64,000 bases of DNA from Azolla caroliniana (GCA_043228905.1 JBHGNT010000011.1:12772001-12836000); one strand, 5' to 3'; shown: positions 10,207 to 21,615, numbered from the stretch's first letter. Numbers and translations are program-made. The notes: generated by a model not told the origin, from the letters alone.

Positions 10207-13200
10207 AGAGGGCTGCCAAGGCGTGGGGCCGCGACAGTCCGGACACTCCGAGAAACCCCCACAAATGTACGATAGAAGCAAAACCGAAGAAACCTTGTAC
10301 CATAAGTAGGAAGTTTTGTTTCTTCGACAATGGAGGGTGTACGATAGACGGCGTCGTAGGCCGAGAAAAGACAAGGGCGGAAGAGCGACTTCGGGCGTGC
10401 AGAGTTCTCGGGCCCAGCGAGGAAATCAACGGAGCCGTGGAGGCGGTCTCCTTCGACGATACCTTGGGAATACTGCGAGAGGTGGTCGGAGAGGGCCTTA
10501 AAGAGGACCGGACGATACCGGTTTGTTCAGAAGAGATGTACGAAGTCATCGCGGACTTCAGTCGAGGGCTCGAGTCGGATCAGACGGCCCGGGTTAACAC
10601 GAAGTACAAGACTATGGACCGGAAGGTAAGGCCAATCGCGGCACCCTTACCGGAGGGCAGCGAGTTGCGAATGAAGGGGGTCGCGTCGGACCCCAGTTTA
10701 CGAGATCCGGCCTGCATAGGGCACGCCTTCACCGACAGAACGCTACGGGAGCTCAAAATCGGTGGGGGCGGGTTCCTACTGCAGGCAGTAGAAGACCGGT
10801 TTCGGAGAATGCTCGGAAGGCACGGGAAAGCCTTCGCATTCTCACCGGAAGAGATCGGGTGCATAGACCCGACAGTCGTGAAGCCGATGGTGATATTCAC
10901 GGTACCGCATGTGCCGTGGAATCTCAAGCCAATTTCGGTACCGAGAGCTCACATCCCGAAGCTGATGGAGCTATTGAGGCAGAAAGTCGATATGGGCATC
11001 CTCGAACCGTCGAGTGCCCCGTACTCGAACCGGTGGTTTACCGTACCGAAGAAGAACGGGACGTTGCGTTTCATTCAAGACCTGCAACCGGTCAACAAAG
11101 TGACCATTCGGAACGCAGGAATCGGACCAACGATAGACGAGTTCGCAGAGGCCTTCGCCGGAAGGTCGATCTACTCGGTCGGTGATCTGTACTCGGGGTA
11201 CGATCAGTTCCAACTAGCCGTAGAGAGCAGAGACATTACGACGATGCGGACTCCTCTCGGCCTAGTGCGGATGTGTACCCTGCCACAAGGAGGGACGAAC
11301 TCGGTGGCCCACATGGTGAATGCGATGAACAAGGTGCTGAGGGACTGTATCCCGGACATCACCATGCCATTTTTGGACGACATCCCGATCATGGGATGTC
11401 CGGTGGAGGAAAGGGACGAAACGATCGGACCGGACGTATGCTGGAGATTCGTGGCGACACACATTGACAACTGCGAGAGGGTGCTGCAGAGGCTAGAGGA
11501 CGCAAGGCTCACCTTCTTCGGGGAGAAATCGGCCTTCGGGCAATCAGAGATCATGGTCATCGGACATCTATGCGGACCGTATGGCCGGAAACCGTCTCCG
11601 GCTAAGGTGGAAGCCATCTCTGCAATGAAGCCCGACTGTAACTCGGTCACGGAGGTACGCAGGTTCTTGGGAGCATGCACGTTCTACCACATATGGATCC
11701 TGCATTACGCCCACATTGCCGAGCCACTATACGGGTTGCTGAAAAAGGGGCAAAAATTCGAGTGGCGAGTCGAGCATACGGAGTCGGTCTGAAAAATGAA
11801 GGAGGCTCTTGCTGCAGCTCCGACGCTCCGGAAGGCTGTCTACGAGAAAGGCACCCCCATCTACATAACGGTAGATACAAGTCCGACCGGGATCGGATGG
11901 GTCGTCAACCAAGAAGATGAGGACGGTATTCGGTTCCCAATCCGGTTCGGCGCGAAGGTCCTCAGCGAGCGACAGTGAGGATACGCCCAGGTTAAACGTG
12001 AACTCTGGGGTATCGTTTCGGCGGTAAAGGCCGATAAAGACTATCTGATCGAGACAGAGGTGATTATCGAGACGGATTGCCTGCCGATTCTCGGCATGGT
12101 TTCCGGATGCGCAACCCCGGACCTAGCAATGCTCAGGTGGATAGCGTACATCAAGTCCCTGGATCCGGAAATACGACACATTTCCGGGAAAGACAATGCC
12201 ATTGCCGACATGCTTTCGAGGGCGCGATTCGACGACGAGGGCGACATGGTTTCGGAGGACGAGGAAGTCGGCGTGGACTTCTTTGAGGCGGCTTACGTAA
12301 CAACCGAAGGGGGGAGCACTCCGGCGCTTAACGATTTCAACGAGAGCAAGTACGATGGGGAGTGGCTGCAGATTGGGGGATTCTTGAGGACGATGACGCC
12401 GGACGCGTCATGGACAAAGGACGAGGCCAACCGTATTCGGAAGAAAGCATACTGATTCTTTCTCCGAGACGGATACTTGTGGAAGCACCCGAAGAAGAGA
12501 AACGGCATCCCGCTCCGAGTAGTGGCGATGGAGGAGGAACAGGAGTTGCTGAAGGCCTACCACGATAGCCCCTGGGCTAGACACCGTGGGACGTGGGCCA
12601 CGTTCGAGAAACTAAAGGGGAAGTACTAGTGGCTGGGACTGTACCGGGACGTACATCGGTTCGTGACAACTTGTGAGAGCTGTCAGATGCACTCCGTAGT
12701 CCGACACCGGGACGAGCTTCACCCTACATACCCTCCGGCCATCCACTTCAAATGGATGGTAGATTTGGTGACAATGCTGATGGGCGTAGGGCAGATGCGA
12801 TATCTGGTGCTGGCCCGGGAGGACCTGACGAACCAGGTGGAAGGCCGAGCCTTGCAGAACAAAACGACCACGGCCGTGTGTCGGTTCCTGATCGAGGACG
12901 TGATATGCCGGTACGGGTGCGTCGGAAAAATCGTGGCTGACCGCGGGGAGTTGGACGCCGAAGAGGCCGAGGAGCTGTTTGACCAGTTAGGGGTCAAGCT
13001 CTCGCTCACCACAACGTACAATCTGGAGGTGAACGAGAAGGTGGAGCGCGGGCACGGACCAATCGTCAAAGCGCTAGTCCGGGCATGCGGAGGACAGGTC
13101 GGGAACTGGCCACGGCTGCTACCCTATGCCTTGTGGGCGGACCGGACAACGCACAGTTCGGTAACCGGGTTCATGCCATCAGAGCTCATGTTCGGACAGA

Positions 13201-13694
13201 AGCTGATCATGCCGATGGAACAGACGATCTCCTCTTGGGCGACAGTAGACTGGAGAGACGAGATGAGTCGGGAAGAACTGCTAGCGGCGCGTATACGGCA
13301 GCTCGAGCGGAGGCCAAAGGACGTGGAACGAGCGGCGGAGAGACTTCGGACGGCGAGGATGAAGAACAAAGCCCAGTTCGACCGAACGCACCGGCTCAGA
13401 CCAAAGAAAATCGAGGAAGGCGACTGGGTGCTAGTCTACGACAGCAGCCTCGACAACCAGCACCGAGCAACACGGAAGTTTGCAAAGCGGTGGTTCGGGC
13501 CTTACGTGGTAACGAGCGCCAACGACAATGGGACGTATCACCTGGCGGAAATTGACGGTACGAGGATGGCGATATCGGTAGCGGGGAAGCGGATCAAAGC
13601 GTTCAAGAAGTGCCACGACGGCGAACTGGATCTAAGAGGCTTGGACAACGACGATGATCAGTCCAAGACGGAGGACGAACTGATGGACGAGTAA
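10207..13694 (+). pseudogene. pol: Element A pol: RT, RNase H, integrase
   Basis: Pol lies in a different frame from gag-protease. RT carries RFIQDLQPVNKVTIRNAGIG, SVGDLYSGYDQFQLAVES and a catalytic FLDD (11370-11381) instead of the usual Y-x-D-D. RNase H follows with TVDTSPTGIGWV. Integrase begins near 12460 with its zinc-binding part and catalytic residues in WMVDLVT, VADRGELD and the KVERGHGP region; a GPY/F module (RWFGPYVV) closes it. There is no chromodomain. Four stops (TGA near 11790, at 11976 and 12453; TAG 12627) break an otherwise single frame. Three of them correspond to arginine codons and one to tryptophan in relatives. Confidence 0.9.
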
Positions 13695-13773
13695 CCGGAA
13701 CCCAGACCGGTTTTCTCCAACCAGAACCCAATTTTGGCGCATACCGGTGGATGCGGGGTTAGGTGGGGGCGGA

Positions 13774-14420
13774 TGTCGTGAAGAAAACCGTCCCTTGGCG
13801 CAATCGGTGCATAGCGCGCGTGAACTAGCTCTTCATGTGTGCGCACCCTTAATGTATATAATAGGGAATTAAGTACATAGGCATATTCGGGGTAGTTAGA
13901 TTCGGTAGGTAGGAAGTAAATGGGGGAGACGGCTCCCTTCCTGAAGCTATAAAAGAGAGGGAGACGCAGTGGAGAGGGATCGCGCATTGAGGAGGACGAA
14001 GTGCTGTCGAACCGTAACCGAACGCTTCTCCTCTATCTGTTCTCTATTGCTCTTCTCTGCAGATTTCGGGAGGCTCGCGCTGCTTCGAGGAACGCCCGTG
14101 TGCTTCCAGCATCACCTCCATCCTATCCCCTTTCGTGCGTAGACGATTAGGCATCGACATCTGTTCGCCGGCCTGTTAGGTTGTAACCGCTCGCGTGCTC
14201 TGTTGTGTACTTGTTATTCGTTAATATACAAACACTTGTGTCTCCCTGTCTCTGTGTCCATTTGCGTCTTCTGTGTTGACAGGTCGTGCCCCTGTGTTTC
14301 TTTGCTCATACGTGACCGAGCGTCTCTCTCTTTCTCTTTCCCGTTCTATCACGTGCTCTTCGGTTCAAGACCCCGGTGGTCCCGCCTTGTTTCTCCACGC
14401 ACGCGCGTAGTAATGTGACA
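13774..14420 (+). repeat. Element A 3' LTR with preceding purine tract
   Basis: Starts TGTCGTGAAGAAAACC and ends AATGTGACA. It is preceded by the purine-rich tract GGTGGGGGCGGA (to 13773) that would prime plus-strand synthesis. The stem-loop is at 14369-14381. Confidence 0.92.
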
Positions 14421-14424
14421 CCAG

Positions 14425-14704
14425 AAGCAATGGGACGACCATCAATGACTACTACTGATGCGGGACAAGGAAGTTTTCTTAAGGATATCTGAGAAGCTTG
14501 GGCAAAATTTCGATCCATGAAACAGGAATTAGCTCTAGAATCTAAAAGTGCTAGGACGGGTACTGGGGGAGTACTTTTAGTACTAACAATGACTTGGGCT
14601 AGGAACACATTGCTAACTTGCTTGGAAGGAATGGAACCACTAATGGGTTGTACAGATCTAGGGCTGCTGTCCAACCAAACGGCTCCTATTTTGGCTGGAC
14701 TCAA
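14425..14704 (-). pseudogene. pro: Chromovirus-1 protease fragment
   Basis: Start of the pol frame, one base back from gag. It contains ALLDSRANSCFMD, the retropepsin active site. The sister copy reads LLDSGANS, so the glycine has become arginine here. The domain is cut on its 3' side by element A at 14420, and the rest continues left of 7390. Confidence 0.82.
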
Positions 14705-15858
14705 TCGTTTAACTCTTCATCTAATTGACTAAGGATTTCAAATTTATTTGAGATACTTGGGCTATTAGTACTACGAATACTATCAAACACTCTATTAGTA
14801 CTATTAATACTATCAGACACTCTTAAGGGAAGAATTGACTCGGGTTTAGTACAGGCTACAATTTGATTTACCTGTCTTCTTGGCCTATGGGGACAATTGA
14901 TTGCGATATGCCCTGCTCCACCGCAATAAAGACATAATCGATTTGCACGTCGTCGTTGCTTTTCTTCTTCCGATAACGGGCCGCTTCGACGCATGGTATC
15001 GATCTCCATCGGTGTCGAAGTATTTGCTTGAGGAATGTCTCGTGCAAATGGTCTAGCCGCGACTGCGGCGTAATTGGGCTCCGGCCTAGCGCGTGGTATC
15101 TGTAATTGACGTTCCGAACGCCGTTCGAAAAGGCGGTTGTCACATCGGACCGCTCGACTGATTGCCTCCGTAAGAGACTTTGGTTCTTCGGGGAAGGTTA
15201 GAAGTAGATCTTTGACATCATTTCGCAGGCCATAGCGAAACTGCTCCATTAGTGCTTGATCATCCCAGGGTATGTCGGAAGCGAGTAGGCGGAAATCCGC
15301 CGCATAGGCAGAGGCTGGACGATCGCCTTGACGCAATCGCCGGATCTTGTTGATCGCCGTCCTGATGCTGTTGGTGTCTCCGAAGCAGGCTTTGAACTCA
15401 CTAATAAAATCTTCAAAGTTATTAAGCAAGGGCGATTGTTTTTCTAGAAGCGGAGCGAACCATGCTAAGGTTGAGGCGCTAAGCAATGTGCCTATTAAGC
15501 CGACTCGGGATGCATCAGTGGGGTATCGGGAAGGATGCATTTGGAGGACTAATCATACTTGATTAAGGAATCCCCTGAATTGCGATCGTGTTCCATCAAA
15601 TTTCACAGGAAGTCCAATCTTCGGCTCTTTATGAAATCCTTGGGGACTTGATCCTTGTTGTTGTAATGCTGCTTCGAGTTGTTGCACCCGTAACGCTAAC
15701 TCCCCATGTTGTTGCTGCGTTTGTTGCTTTTCTAGAGCGATTTGTTGCAGATCCCCTATCAGCCGTTGGTTTTCTTGTTCCAAGGCAACAAACTTTTCTT
15801 TTAGGCACTGTAACTCGGAGAAAACGGATTGATATTCTTGGGCGCTAACAATAGCCAT
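14701..15858 (-). pseudogene. gag: Chromovirus-1 gag
   Basis: Starts at ATG 15858 (MAIVSAQEYQSVFSEL). Residues about 10-75 are rich in Q, E and L and look like a coiled coil. The retrotransposon gag core follows (FDGTRSQFRGFLNQV, then LIGTLLSASTLAWFAPLLEK). A CCHC knuckle (CLYCGGAGHIAINC) lies near residue 310. One stop after FLNQV is CGA to TGA when compared with chromovirus-2. The protein would form the particle shell and bind RNA. Confidence 0.88.
14707..14713 (-). promoter_or_regulatory. Candidate -1 frameshift site GTTAAAC at the gag/pol overlap
   Basis: On the element strand gag ends GAG TTA AAC GAT TGA and pol continues in the -1 frame. GTTAAAC in this phase is a known type of slip heptamer. 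The same bases occur in chromovirus-2 at 22803-22809. Confidence 0.5.
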
Positions 15859-15936
15859 AGTAGGGGGAAAAGGATAGGAGGATGAGGGAGAACGACAAGT
15901 AGGCTGGAGGAAAGAGGAAGGAAAATTGGTTCAAAC

Positions 15937-16362
15937 TATTAGGAATAGTACTAAAGCAGAGATGGAATTAGTACTAAGAAGAGTAGTACTATTAGTACTA
16001 AGAGGACGGGACTGCGTAAGATTCCCGAGAGAGAGGAAGTGAGAAGAGGAGAGAGAGAGAAATAGGATGATGACAACAACTCTTATATTATATGAAAGAT
16101 AAGTACAAATCGACTAAGAGACTTAAGACTGGTGTTGAACGAATTTGGTTCAAAACAATGCCTTGTGCCTCCTTTTATAGTGTTTTTAGGAATAATCCTG
16201 AAACTTCTAGAATGTTCTAGAGAGATCTGGAATATACATCAATTTTCTATGATAAAACATAAATGAAAATAATATCTTATAAAATACAATTCATAGTCTA
16301 ATGGTAAGAGCTCGACCCATGTAGCATAAGGTCATGGGTTCGAGTCTTGCCATATCATGACA
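15937..16362 (-). repeat. Chromovirus-1 5' LTR
   Basis: 426 bp, element-strand start TGTCATGATATGG at 16362. The other end has decayed from TGACA to TAATA. It contains a TATA box (complement at 16173-16179). The segment just inside the element (15922-15936) is the same GTTTGAACCAATTTT as in chromovirus-2. Confidence 0.88.
16287..16357 (+). repeat. tRNA-like module in the chromovirus-1 5' LTR (antisense)
   Basis: Same A-box (TAGTCTAATGGTAAG at 16294) and B-box (GGTTCGAGTCT) as at 4010-4080, in the same antisense orientation. Confidence 0.7.
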
Positions 16363-16382
16363 GGCGAGGTATGAGGGTGAAG

Positions 16383-17803
16383 AAGATTCGCACTCCGACG
16401 AAGAGGATGTTGGCTTAAACTTCTTTATGGTTTCTTGTGCTCAGGTGCTAACAGTGTTCAAAGTAGAAGATTATGAGGGTGAATTCATCGAAATTGGCAA
16501 ATACTTAAGCTCTCTTACAAAAGATGAATTATGGTCAAAGGAAGACTTCTACCGAATTAGGTAGAAGGCCTACAAGTTCTTCCTCAAAGAAGGACATCTA
16601 TGGAAGTTTCCGAAGAAGAAGAATGGAACTCCACTTCGAGTGGTGTGCAAGAAACAGGATCAACAAACACTAATTGCTGAATTTCATGATAGTGTGTGGG
16701 CAGGTCATCGTGGTATATGGGCAACATTTGCAAAGCTCAAGGAGAAGTATTGGTGGCCGGGTGTTTACAAAGATGTAGCAAGCTATGTTGAAACATGTGA
16801 GCAATGCCAATTATATTCGAATATTCAACATAGGGATGAACTTCATCCGACATATCCATTATCAATGCACTATAAGTGGTTGGTAGACATAGTGGTTATG
16901 CCAATGGGATTAGGGCAAATGAAATATCTCGTGCTAGCAAGAGAGGATCTCACCAACCAAGTAGAAGGACGGGTGCTAAGGAATAAAACAACTTCGGTGG
17001 TTTGTAAGTTTCTCCTTGAAGATGTTATTTGTCGATATGGATGTGTCGGCAAAATAGTAGCCGATAGGGGAGAATTAGATGCGAATGAAGCTAAAGAGTT
17101 CTTTTTAAGAATAGGCGTCAAATTATCGCTCACCATGGCGTACAACCTGGATGCAAATGGGAAGGTTGAACGAGGACATAATCCGATTGTAAAAGCTCTA
17201 GCAAAGGCTTGCGACGACAAGATGGGGAATTGGCCACGATTACTACCTTATGCATTGTGGGCAGATAGAACTACACATAGCATGACGCGATATATGCCCG
17301 CCGAACTCATATTAGGACAAAAACCAATAATGCCTATTGAGCAAAGTGTTGCTTCGTGGACATCTTTTCCATGGCAAGAGGAAATGAGTCGGGAAGACTT
17401 GCTAGCCACGAGGATTCAACAACTAGAACGGAGGCCTGAAGATGTCGAATTGGCAATAGAACGGTTGCGCCAAGCTCGATTGAAGAACAAGGAGAATTTT
17501 GATAGAAAGCATCGTCTTCGACAAAGAAAAATTGAAGAAGGAGATTGGGTTCTTGTCTATGATAGTAGTCTCGATAATCAATATAGTACTACTCGAAAGT
17601 TTGCGAAACGATGGTTTGGCCCGTATATGGTCAAGAAAATAGAAAGCAATGCAACCTATTTTTTAGCAGAGTTAGATGGAACTCGACTTGCTTTGCCAAT
17701 AGCAGGGTAGAGGATCAAAATCTTTAAGAGAAGAGAGGCCCCAAATCTTGAGATCGAAGCTCTAGATGATGTATCCTCGAACATCGAGGTTGAAGAAGAG
17801 TAA
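16383..17803 (+). pseudogene. pol: Element C pol C-terminus (integrase)
   Basis: Open nearly throughout, with a stop near 16562, an in-frame TAG at 17708 (AG-RIKIF, lysine in relatives) and the natural TAA at 17801. It contains the integrase zinc finger (AEFHDSVWAGH ... CEQCQ), catalytic stretches WLVDIVV and VADRGELD, and the glutamate of GKVERGHNP. It ends with the GPY/F module (RWFGPYMVKK). It lies downstream of the lost RT. Confidence 0.88.
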
Positions 17804-18183
17804 TTAAAAAAGAGGAACCTCACCACAATTGGCACATACTGGTGGATGTGCAGGTTTGGTGGGGGTGAATGTCGTGTGTTTTTTCACACACAATATGAAA
17901 ACTAGTAAAATAATTATTTAATATTAGCTTAATGTATTCATATAGATAGGTGTCTTCAAGAGTTTTATAGTGTATTTTACTACGCATGAAACGGATAAAC
18001 AAGTATCAAGCTATGTGAGTGTGAAGTTTGAAGAAGAAGAAAGAAAAGACAAAACTGTGAGATATCCCACATAGATAGGACAACATTGGAACCCAGGATA
18101 TATAATGGAAACCAAAACATATTCATTCTATCAATGTGTGGAACATAGAATGTTCAAGGTGACTTGGCTACATGATGTGGTGT

Positions 18184-18420
18184 GCACGCTTCGGGCATAT
18201 GCACGTATGCACGGCCGTGATTATGCTTTGGGCGTATGCGCGTATGTGCGTATGCATGGTCGTGTTAACGCTTTGGGCGTATGTGCGTATATGCGTATGT
18301 ACGGTCATGTTAACGCTTCGGGTGTATGTGTGTATCCATGGCCACGTGGACGTCTTCGAATGTACGCGCGTGTGCAAGTTTTGGGCGTATGCGTGCACGG
18401 TCGCGTGGACGTTTCGGACG
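18184..18420. repeat. 45-bp minisatellite in the element C LTR
   Basis: Units start at 18213, 18258 and 18303 (GGYCRTGWTWAYGCTT...), exactly 45 bp apart, with a partial unit before and decayed copies after. They consist of CGTATG/TGCGTA runs that alternate purine and pyrimidine. Confidence 0.85.
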
Positions 18421-18564
18421 CGTGCATGCGTAGATGCGTACACTACGCGGTCGAGACTTTTATGCGTGGACGCGTCTATGGTTTGGTTGTGACGCACGTA
18501 CGGATTGCGCACGGGCTAAACTTTATGGATGATTGGGTCATTTGGCCGAATTATACGGACAATC

Positions 18565-18696
18565 GCATGCAACCAAAAGCCAAGGCCATGCAACTAAAAG
18601 TAAAAGGCATGCATCTAAAAATGGAAGCATGCAACTAAAAGCAGAGGCCATGCAACTAAAAATAGAGGCCATCCAACTAAAAGTGGCATGCAAAGT
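18565..18696. repeat. 21-bp minisatellite in the element C LTR
   Basis: About six tandem units of the type GGCCATGCAACTAAAAGTAGA, spaced 20-21 bp. Each carries CATGC. Confidence 0.88.
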
Positions 18697-18758
18697 AACA
18701 TTGGGGAGGGAGGATAAATGAGGAGCTGGATATATGTCCCATTTTTTCCCTACTAGTT

Positions 18759-18783
18759 CCCCCCCCCCCCCCCCCCCCCCCCC
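18759..18783. repeat. 25-base C homopolymer
   Basis: Uninterrupted run of C in the element C LTR, followed by TTCTTCC repeats. Its length could be an assembly estimate. Confidence 0.9.
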
Positions 18784-19157
18784 TTCTTCCTTCTTCTTCC
18801 CTCTGGGTTTTCGAGAAACAAATTATCTCACATATTGATATCAAACTCCTAGCTTTGGGGACTCGATCTTTCTTGTAAAAAATTATCTCTCGTATTCATA
18901 TCAGACCACTCCTTGCATGGTTGTTGGCTCCTTTCTTTGAAAAATTAATCTCTCATTTCCATACCCAACCCATTGTAACACGATTCTGAAATTATAAAGA
19001 ATCGATTTCCTTTTGTAATAAAGGAATGATTTGTCTCTCCCACTTGTCTTATGCTTAAAACTTGATTGTATTGTACGTGTTGCACTAAATCCTTCTAGTC
19101 CAGAACCCCGACGGTTCCGTCTCACGATCCGCACATAGTGACGGATTTTCACAACAA

Positions 19158-19514
19158 CGCCCTGAAGTCGCGCCTCGACAGCCGAAGCGAGTAATCAAAC
19201 CCGTACTTCTCGAGGAGCCGCAACTCGAACTCCTCCCAAGTTTGGCATCCGGCCAGCACCTCGAGCACCTCCGCGTGGATGCTTGGCGTCACCACCTGAG
19301 GGAATCCGGACCACCGTTTGTCCTCCGGTATGTCCCTCATGATCATTTCAGCCTTGTAGGCCTCCAAGTAGCTTGTGGCGTCTTTCCCTCCGAATCGGCC
19401 TATAGTGCCGACGATTGATTCAATGGCTTTGTCGAGGGTACCCGTCCCCTCACGAGCGCTTACCAGCCGGTCGACGGCTACTGCCATTGCCTCTGCTAGC
19501 TCCGATCCCCTCAT
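19158..19514 (-). pseudogene. gag: Element D gag, N-terminal part
   Basis: Starts at the ATG at 19514 with MRGSELAEAMAVAVDRLVS and runs without a stop to the break. It is homologous to the gag of A, L, M and P (KDATSYLEAYKAEMIMRDIP, WEEFELRLLEKYG). The ATG lies about 20 bases after the primer site, as in P. Confidence 0.85.
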
Positions 19515-19558
19515 CTTTCGACTCCTTTGCCGCACTTTCAGGTCGGGTTCACCAATTA

Positions 19559-20219
19559 TGTCGCGAAGTTTCGCGTTCGCGTGTAGGAAGAGGCGGGACC
19601 ACGGGGGTCTTGGACCAAGGAGAGAGTGAGAGAGTTGCAGATACACAGAAGGAAAATGAGAGCAAGAAACATGAATCCGATTACTATATCAACAATTTAC
19701 AACTCGAACAGTTACAACCGGCAAACCGGTAATGGACCTGACAGGGGGTCCTACTCACGCACACAGACGACAACCACTCGACTCGAAGAAACAAAAAGGG
19801 GGAGAGAGAGAGAGAGAGAGAGAGAGCCTCTACTGGAAGCACACGGACTGTCCACGAAGCAGAGGCAACAAACTCCTGACACCCACAGAGAACGACGATC
19901 GGAGGAGAGAGATCTCGGCACTTGGTTCTGCAGCAGCACCTCGTCCTTGCCAACACGTGATCCCTTTCTTTCTTCTCTCCCTCCTTAAATAGTTCGCAAA
20001 GGGGGGACCCTTCTTCCCTAGTCAAACCGCTTTATTCCCTGTCCCTTTCGATAGAGATACACACAAAATCCCCTAATAAATGTGTACTACCTAGTATTTA
20101 CATCAGCCGACCTAGTTATGAATTATGTACAAAATATCAATTCTCGCGTCCACCCATGTAAGAGCCGGTTCATGTGCCTTTTTCTCCGAATCCGCCTATG
20201 GTCGGTTTTCTTCACGACA
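19559..20219 (-). repeat. Element D 5' LTR, with primer site beside it
   Basis: 661 bp, element-strand start TGTCGTGAAGAAAACC, end TTCGCGACA. The primer site TGGTGAACCCGACCTGAA (complement at 19537-19554) lies just inside. A (GA)n run is at 19802-19827 and the stem-loop at 19597-19609. Confidence 0.88.
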
Positions 20220-20905
20220 CCGCGCGTGCCTGTAGAATAAGGCGGGACCACGGGGGTCTTGGAATAGGGAGTAGATGGGAAGACGGGTATGAGCAAAGTG
20301 GAAGAGATTAACACAGTAGAGAAAGTAGAAAGAGACAAGATTTAAGAAGTTATATATATTATGGGCATGAAAGCCTCAATGCGATTACAACTGCGGTCGC
20401 GTGGGCCGGACTCAAAACATAAGTAGAATGTAAACCCTAATCGGATAAGTAAAGAAAGAAATGAAGAAACCCTAAACCGAATAGAAACCCTTGACCTAAG
20501 TGGTATACCTCTTCTCACTCAAAATAGGCAACCCCTTCAATGGTGCCACTTCCTCTCATTTTATAGCATAAGGAGAGGAAGCTGTTACAAAAAAAAGAGA
20601 GACTAAATATCCCCTTCATTCAATGGGGAATATTTTCTTAGATTCTCGGAGGAGGGATTGATGGGGCCTTAACTCCCACTCTTCACACATACTACTATGC
20701 CCCTTACTCACCTCGTACTCCTATGTACCCATCTCTTTCTCATGTGGATGTGCACATAAGTGCACATCACATTTACATTTTAGGAATCTTGTGGTGCATT
20801 TCTTACAATTTACATTTGTTCTTATTAATATTTACAAATACATCATGTGCATGTGCAACGTTGCACACCCCGGTTTTGCCCCTATGGACGAAAATCTTCA
20901 CGACA
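20220..20905 (-). repeat. LTR E, a lone LTR related to F and I
   Basis: On the minus strand it starts TGTCGTGAAGATTTTCG (right end 20905), carries a TATA-like CTATAAAAT and the stem-loop (20246-20258), and is interrupted near its 3' end by element D. It lies inside the last 24 bases of the F 5' LTR. No internal region of its own is seen. Confidence 0.7.
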
Positions 20906-20933
20906 ACGTGCATGCGGAATACCGCGACATCTT

Positions 20934-20951
20934 TGGTGAACCCGAAGTGAA
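20934..20951 (+). other. Element F primer binding site
   Basis: TGGTGAACCCGAAGTGAA, one base different from the group consensus, lies four bases after the LTR end ACCGCGACA at 20929. Confidence 0.8.
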
Positions 20952-21156
20952 AGGGCGGCAAGGGAGGATGGAGTTGGAAGACGATGACTTCCCGGAGATG
21001 GTGGCCGAAGTGGTGATGGAGTTTGGTCGAGTGGCGATGAGGCAAGAAGCAGCGCAACAAGCGGCCAAGTGTGTGGTCGAAAGAGTTGGCCGTTTCAATG
21101 GGGACAAAGTCCCATTCTACTTGGAAGCCTACAACGCGGAGGTGGAAGTCGGAGGC

Positions 21157-21615
21157 TGTCATGAGATGGCAAGACTCGAACCCATGACCTTATGCTACAT
21201 GGGTCGAGCTCTTACCATTAGACTATGAATTGTAATTTGTAGGATATTATTTTCATTTATAATATAATTATCATAGAAAATTGATGTATATTCCAAATCT
21301 CCCTAGAACATTCTAGAAGCTTCAGGATTATTCCTAAAAACATTATAAAAGGAGGCACAAGGCATTGTTTTGAACCAAATTGGTTCAACACCAGTCTTAA
21401 GCCTCTTAGCCGATTTGTACTTATCTTTTCACATAATATAAGAGCTGTTGTCATCATCCTTCTCTCTCTCTCATTCTCGTTATCTCTCTCTCTCTCTCTC
21501 TCTCCTCTTCTCACTTCCTCTCTCGGGAATCTTACGCAGTCCTGTCCCCTTAGTACTAATAGTATTGCTCTTCTTTAGTACTAATTCCATCTCTGCTTTA
21601 GTACTATTCCTGACA
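21157..21615 (+). repeat. Chromovirus-2 5' LTR
   Basis: Starts TGTCATGAGATGG and ends TATTCCTGACA. A TATA box TATAAAA at 21344-21350 puts the likely transcript start near 21375. There is a (TC)n run at about 21460-21510 and three TAGTACTA palindromes near the end. Confidence 0.95.
21160..21232 (-). repeat. tRNA-like module in the chromovirus-2 5' LTR (antisense)
   Basis: The complement shows the A-box (around 21212-21226) and the B-box GGTTCGAGTCT. It lies at the very start of the LTR and points away from the element. Confidence 0.7.

Larger units (their letters stand above)
7390..14420 (+). mobile_element. Element A: full-length Ty3/gypsy with two LTRs
   Basis: LTRs of 648 and 647 bp (about 95% alike by eye, mostly C/T and G/A differences) enclose primer site, gag-protease, pol and purine tract. 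The element sits in chromovirus-1; the interrupted sequence can be read across it by comparison with chromovirus-2. The flanks are CCGG at 7386-7389 and CCAG at 14421-14424, a 4-bp target duplication with one CpG-type change. All pol domains stay in one frame, broken only by point stops. Confidence 0.93.
3923..16362 (-). mobile_element. Chromovirus-1: Ty3/gypsy element with chromodomain, split by element A
   Basis: Minus-strand element with 5' LTR on the right (15937-16362), gag, protease, RT, RNase H, integrase, chromodomain and a truncated 3' LTR on the left (3923-4085). Gypsy element A (7390-14420) is inserted in the protease/RT linker. Chromovirus-1 itself sits in the integrase frame of gypsy C, whose sequence resumes at 16363. 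Its stops are mostly CGA to TGA. It is a sister copy of the complete chromovirus-2 at 21157-26823. Confidence 0.92.
16363..19157 (+). mobile_element. Element C: 3' part of a Ty3/gypsy element
   Basis: Integrase part of pol, purine tract and a 1.29-kb LTR. Upstream parts are missing because chromovirus-1 inserted at 16362 and everything to its left was later lost. The coding sequence is more AT-rich than element A but clearly related to it and to H. Confidence 0.85.
17870..19157 (+). repeat. Element C 3' LTR, long, with internal minisatellites
   Basis: Follows the purine tract GGTTTGGTGGGGGTGAA. It starts TGTCGTGTG, followed by a short hairpin (TGTG...CACA), and ends near ACAACA at 19157, where element D begins. 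The stem-loop GAACC...GGTTC is at 19103-19117. The 177-aa open frame across it is a by-product of the tandem repeats. Confidence 0.75.
19158..20219 (-). mobile_element. Element D: 5' end of a Ty3/gypsy element
   Basis: Reading leftwards: LTR, primer site, and the first about 118 codons of gag, then a break at the element C LTR end. D sits inside LTR E, near its 3' end. Confidence 0.85.

Noticed and set aside
13700-13773. A separate gene after element A integrase
   Set aside because: This is the 3' untranslated end and purine tract of element A.
18105-18638. 177-aa open frame with repeated Cys/Arg-rich text
   Set aside because: It is the translation of 45-bp and 21-bp DNA minisatellites in an LTR, and the opposite strand is equally open. 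There is no domain.
18184-18696. CRISPR-like array
   Set aside because: Units are contiguous with no distinct spacers, lie in an LTR, and the setting is eukaryotic.
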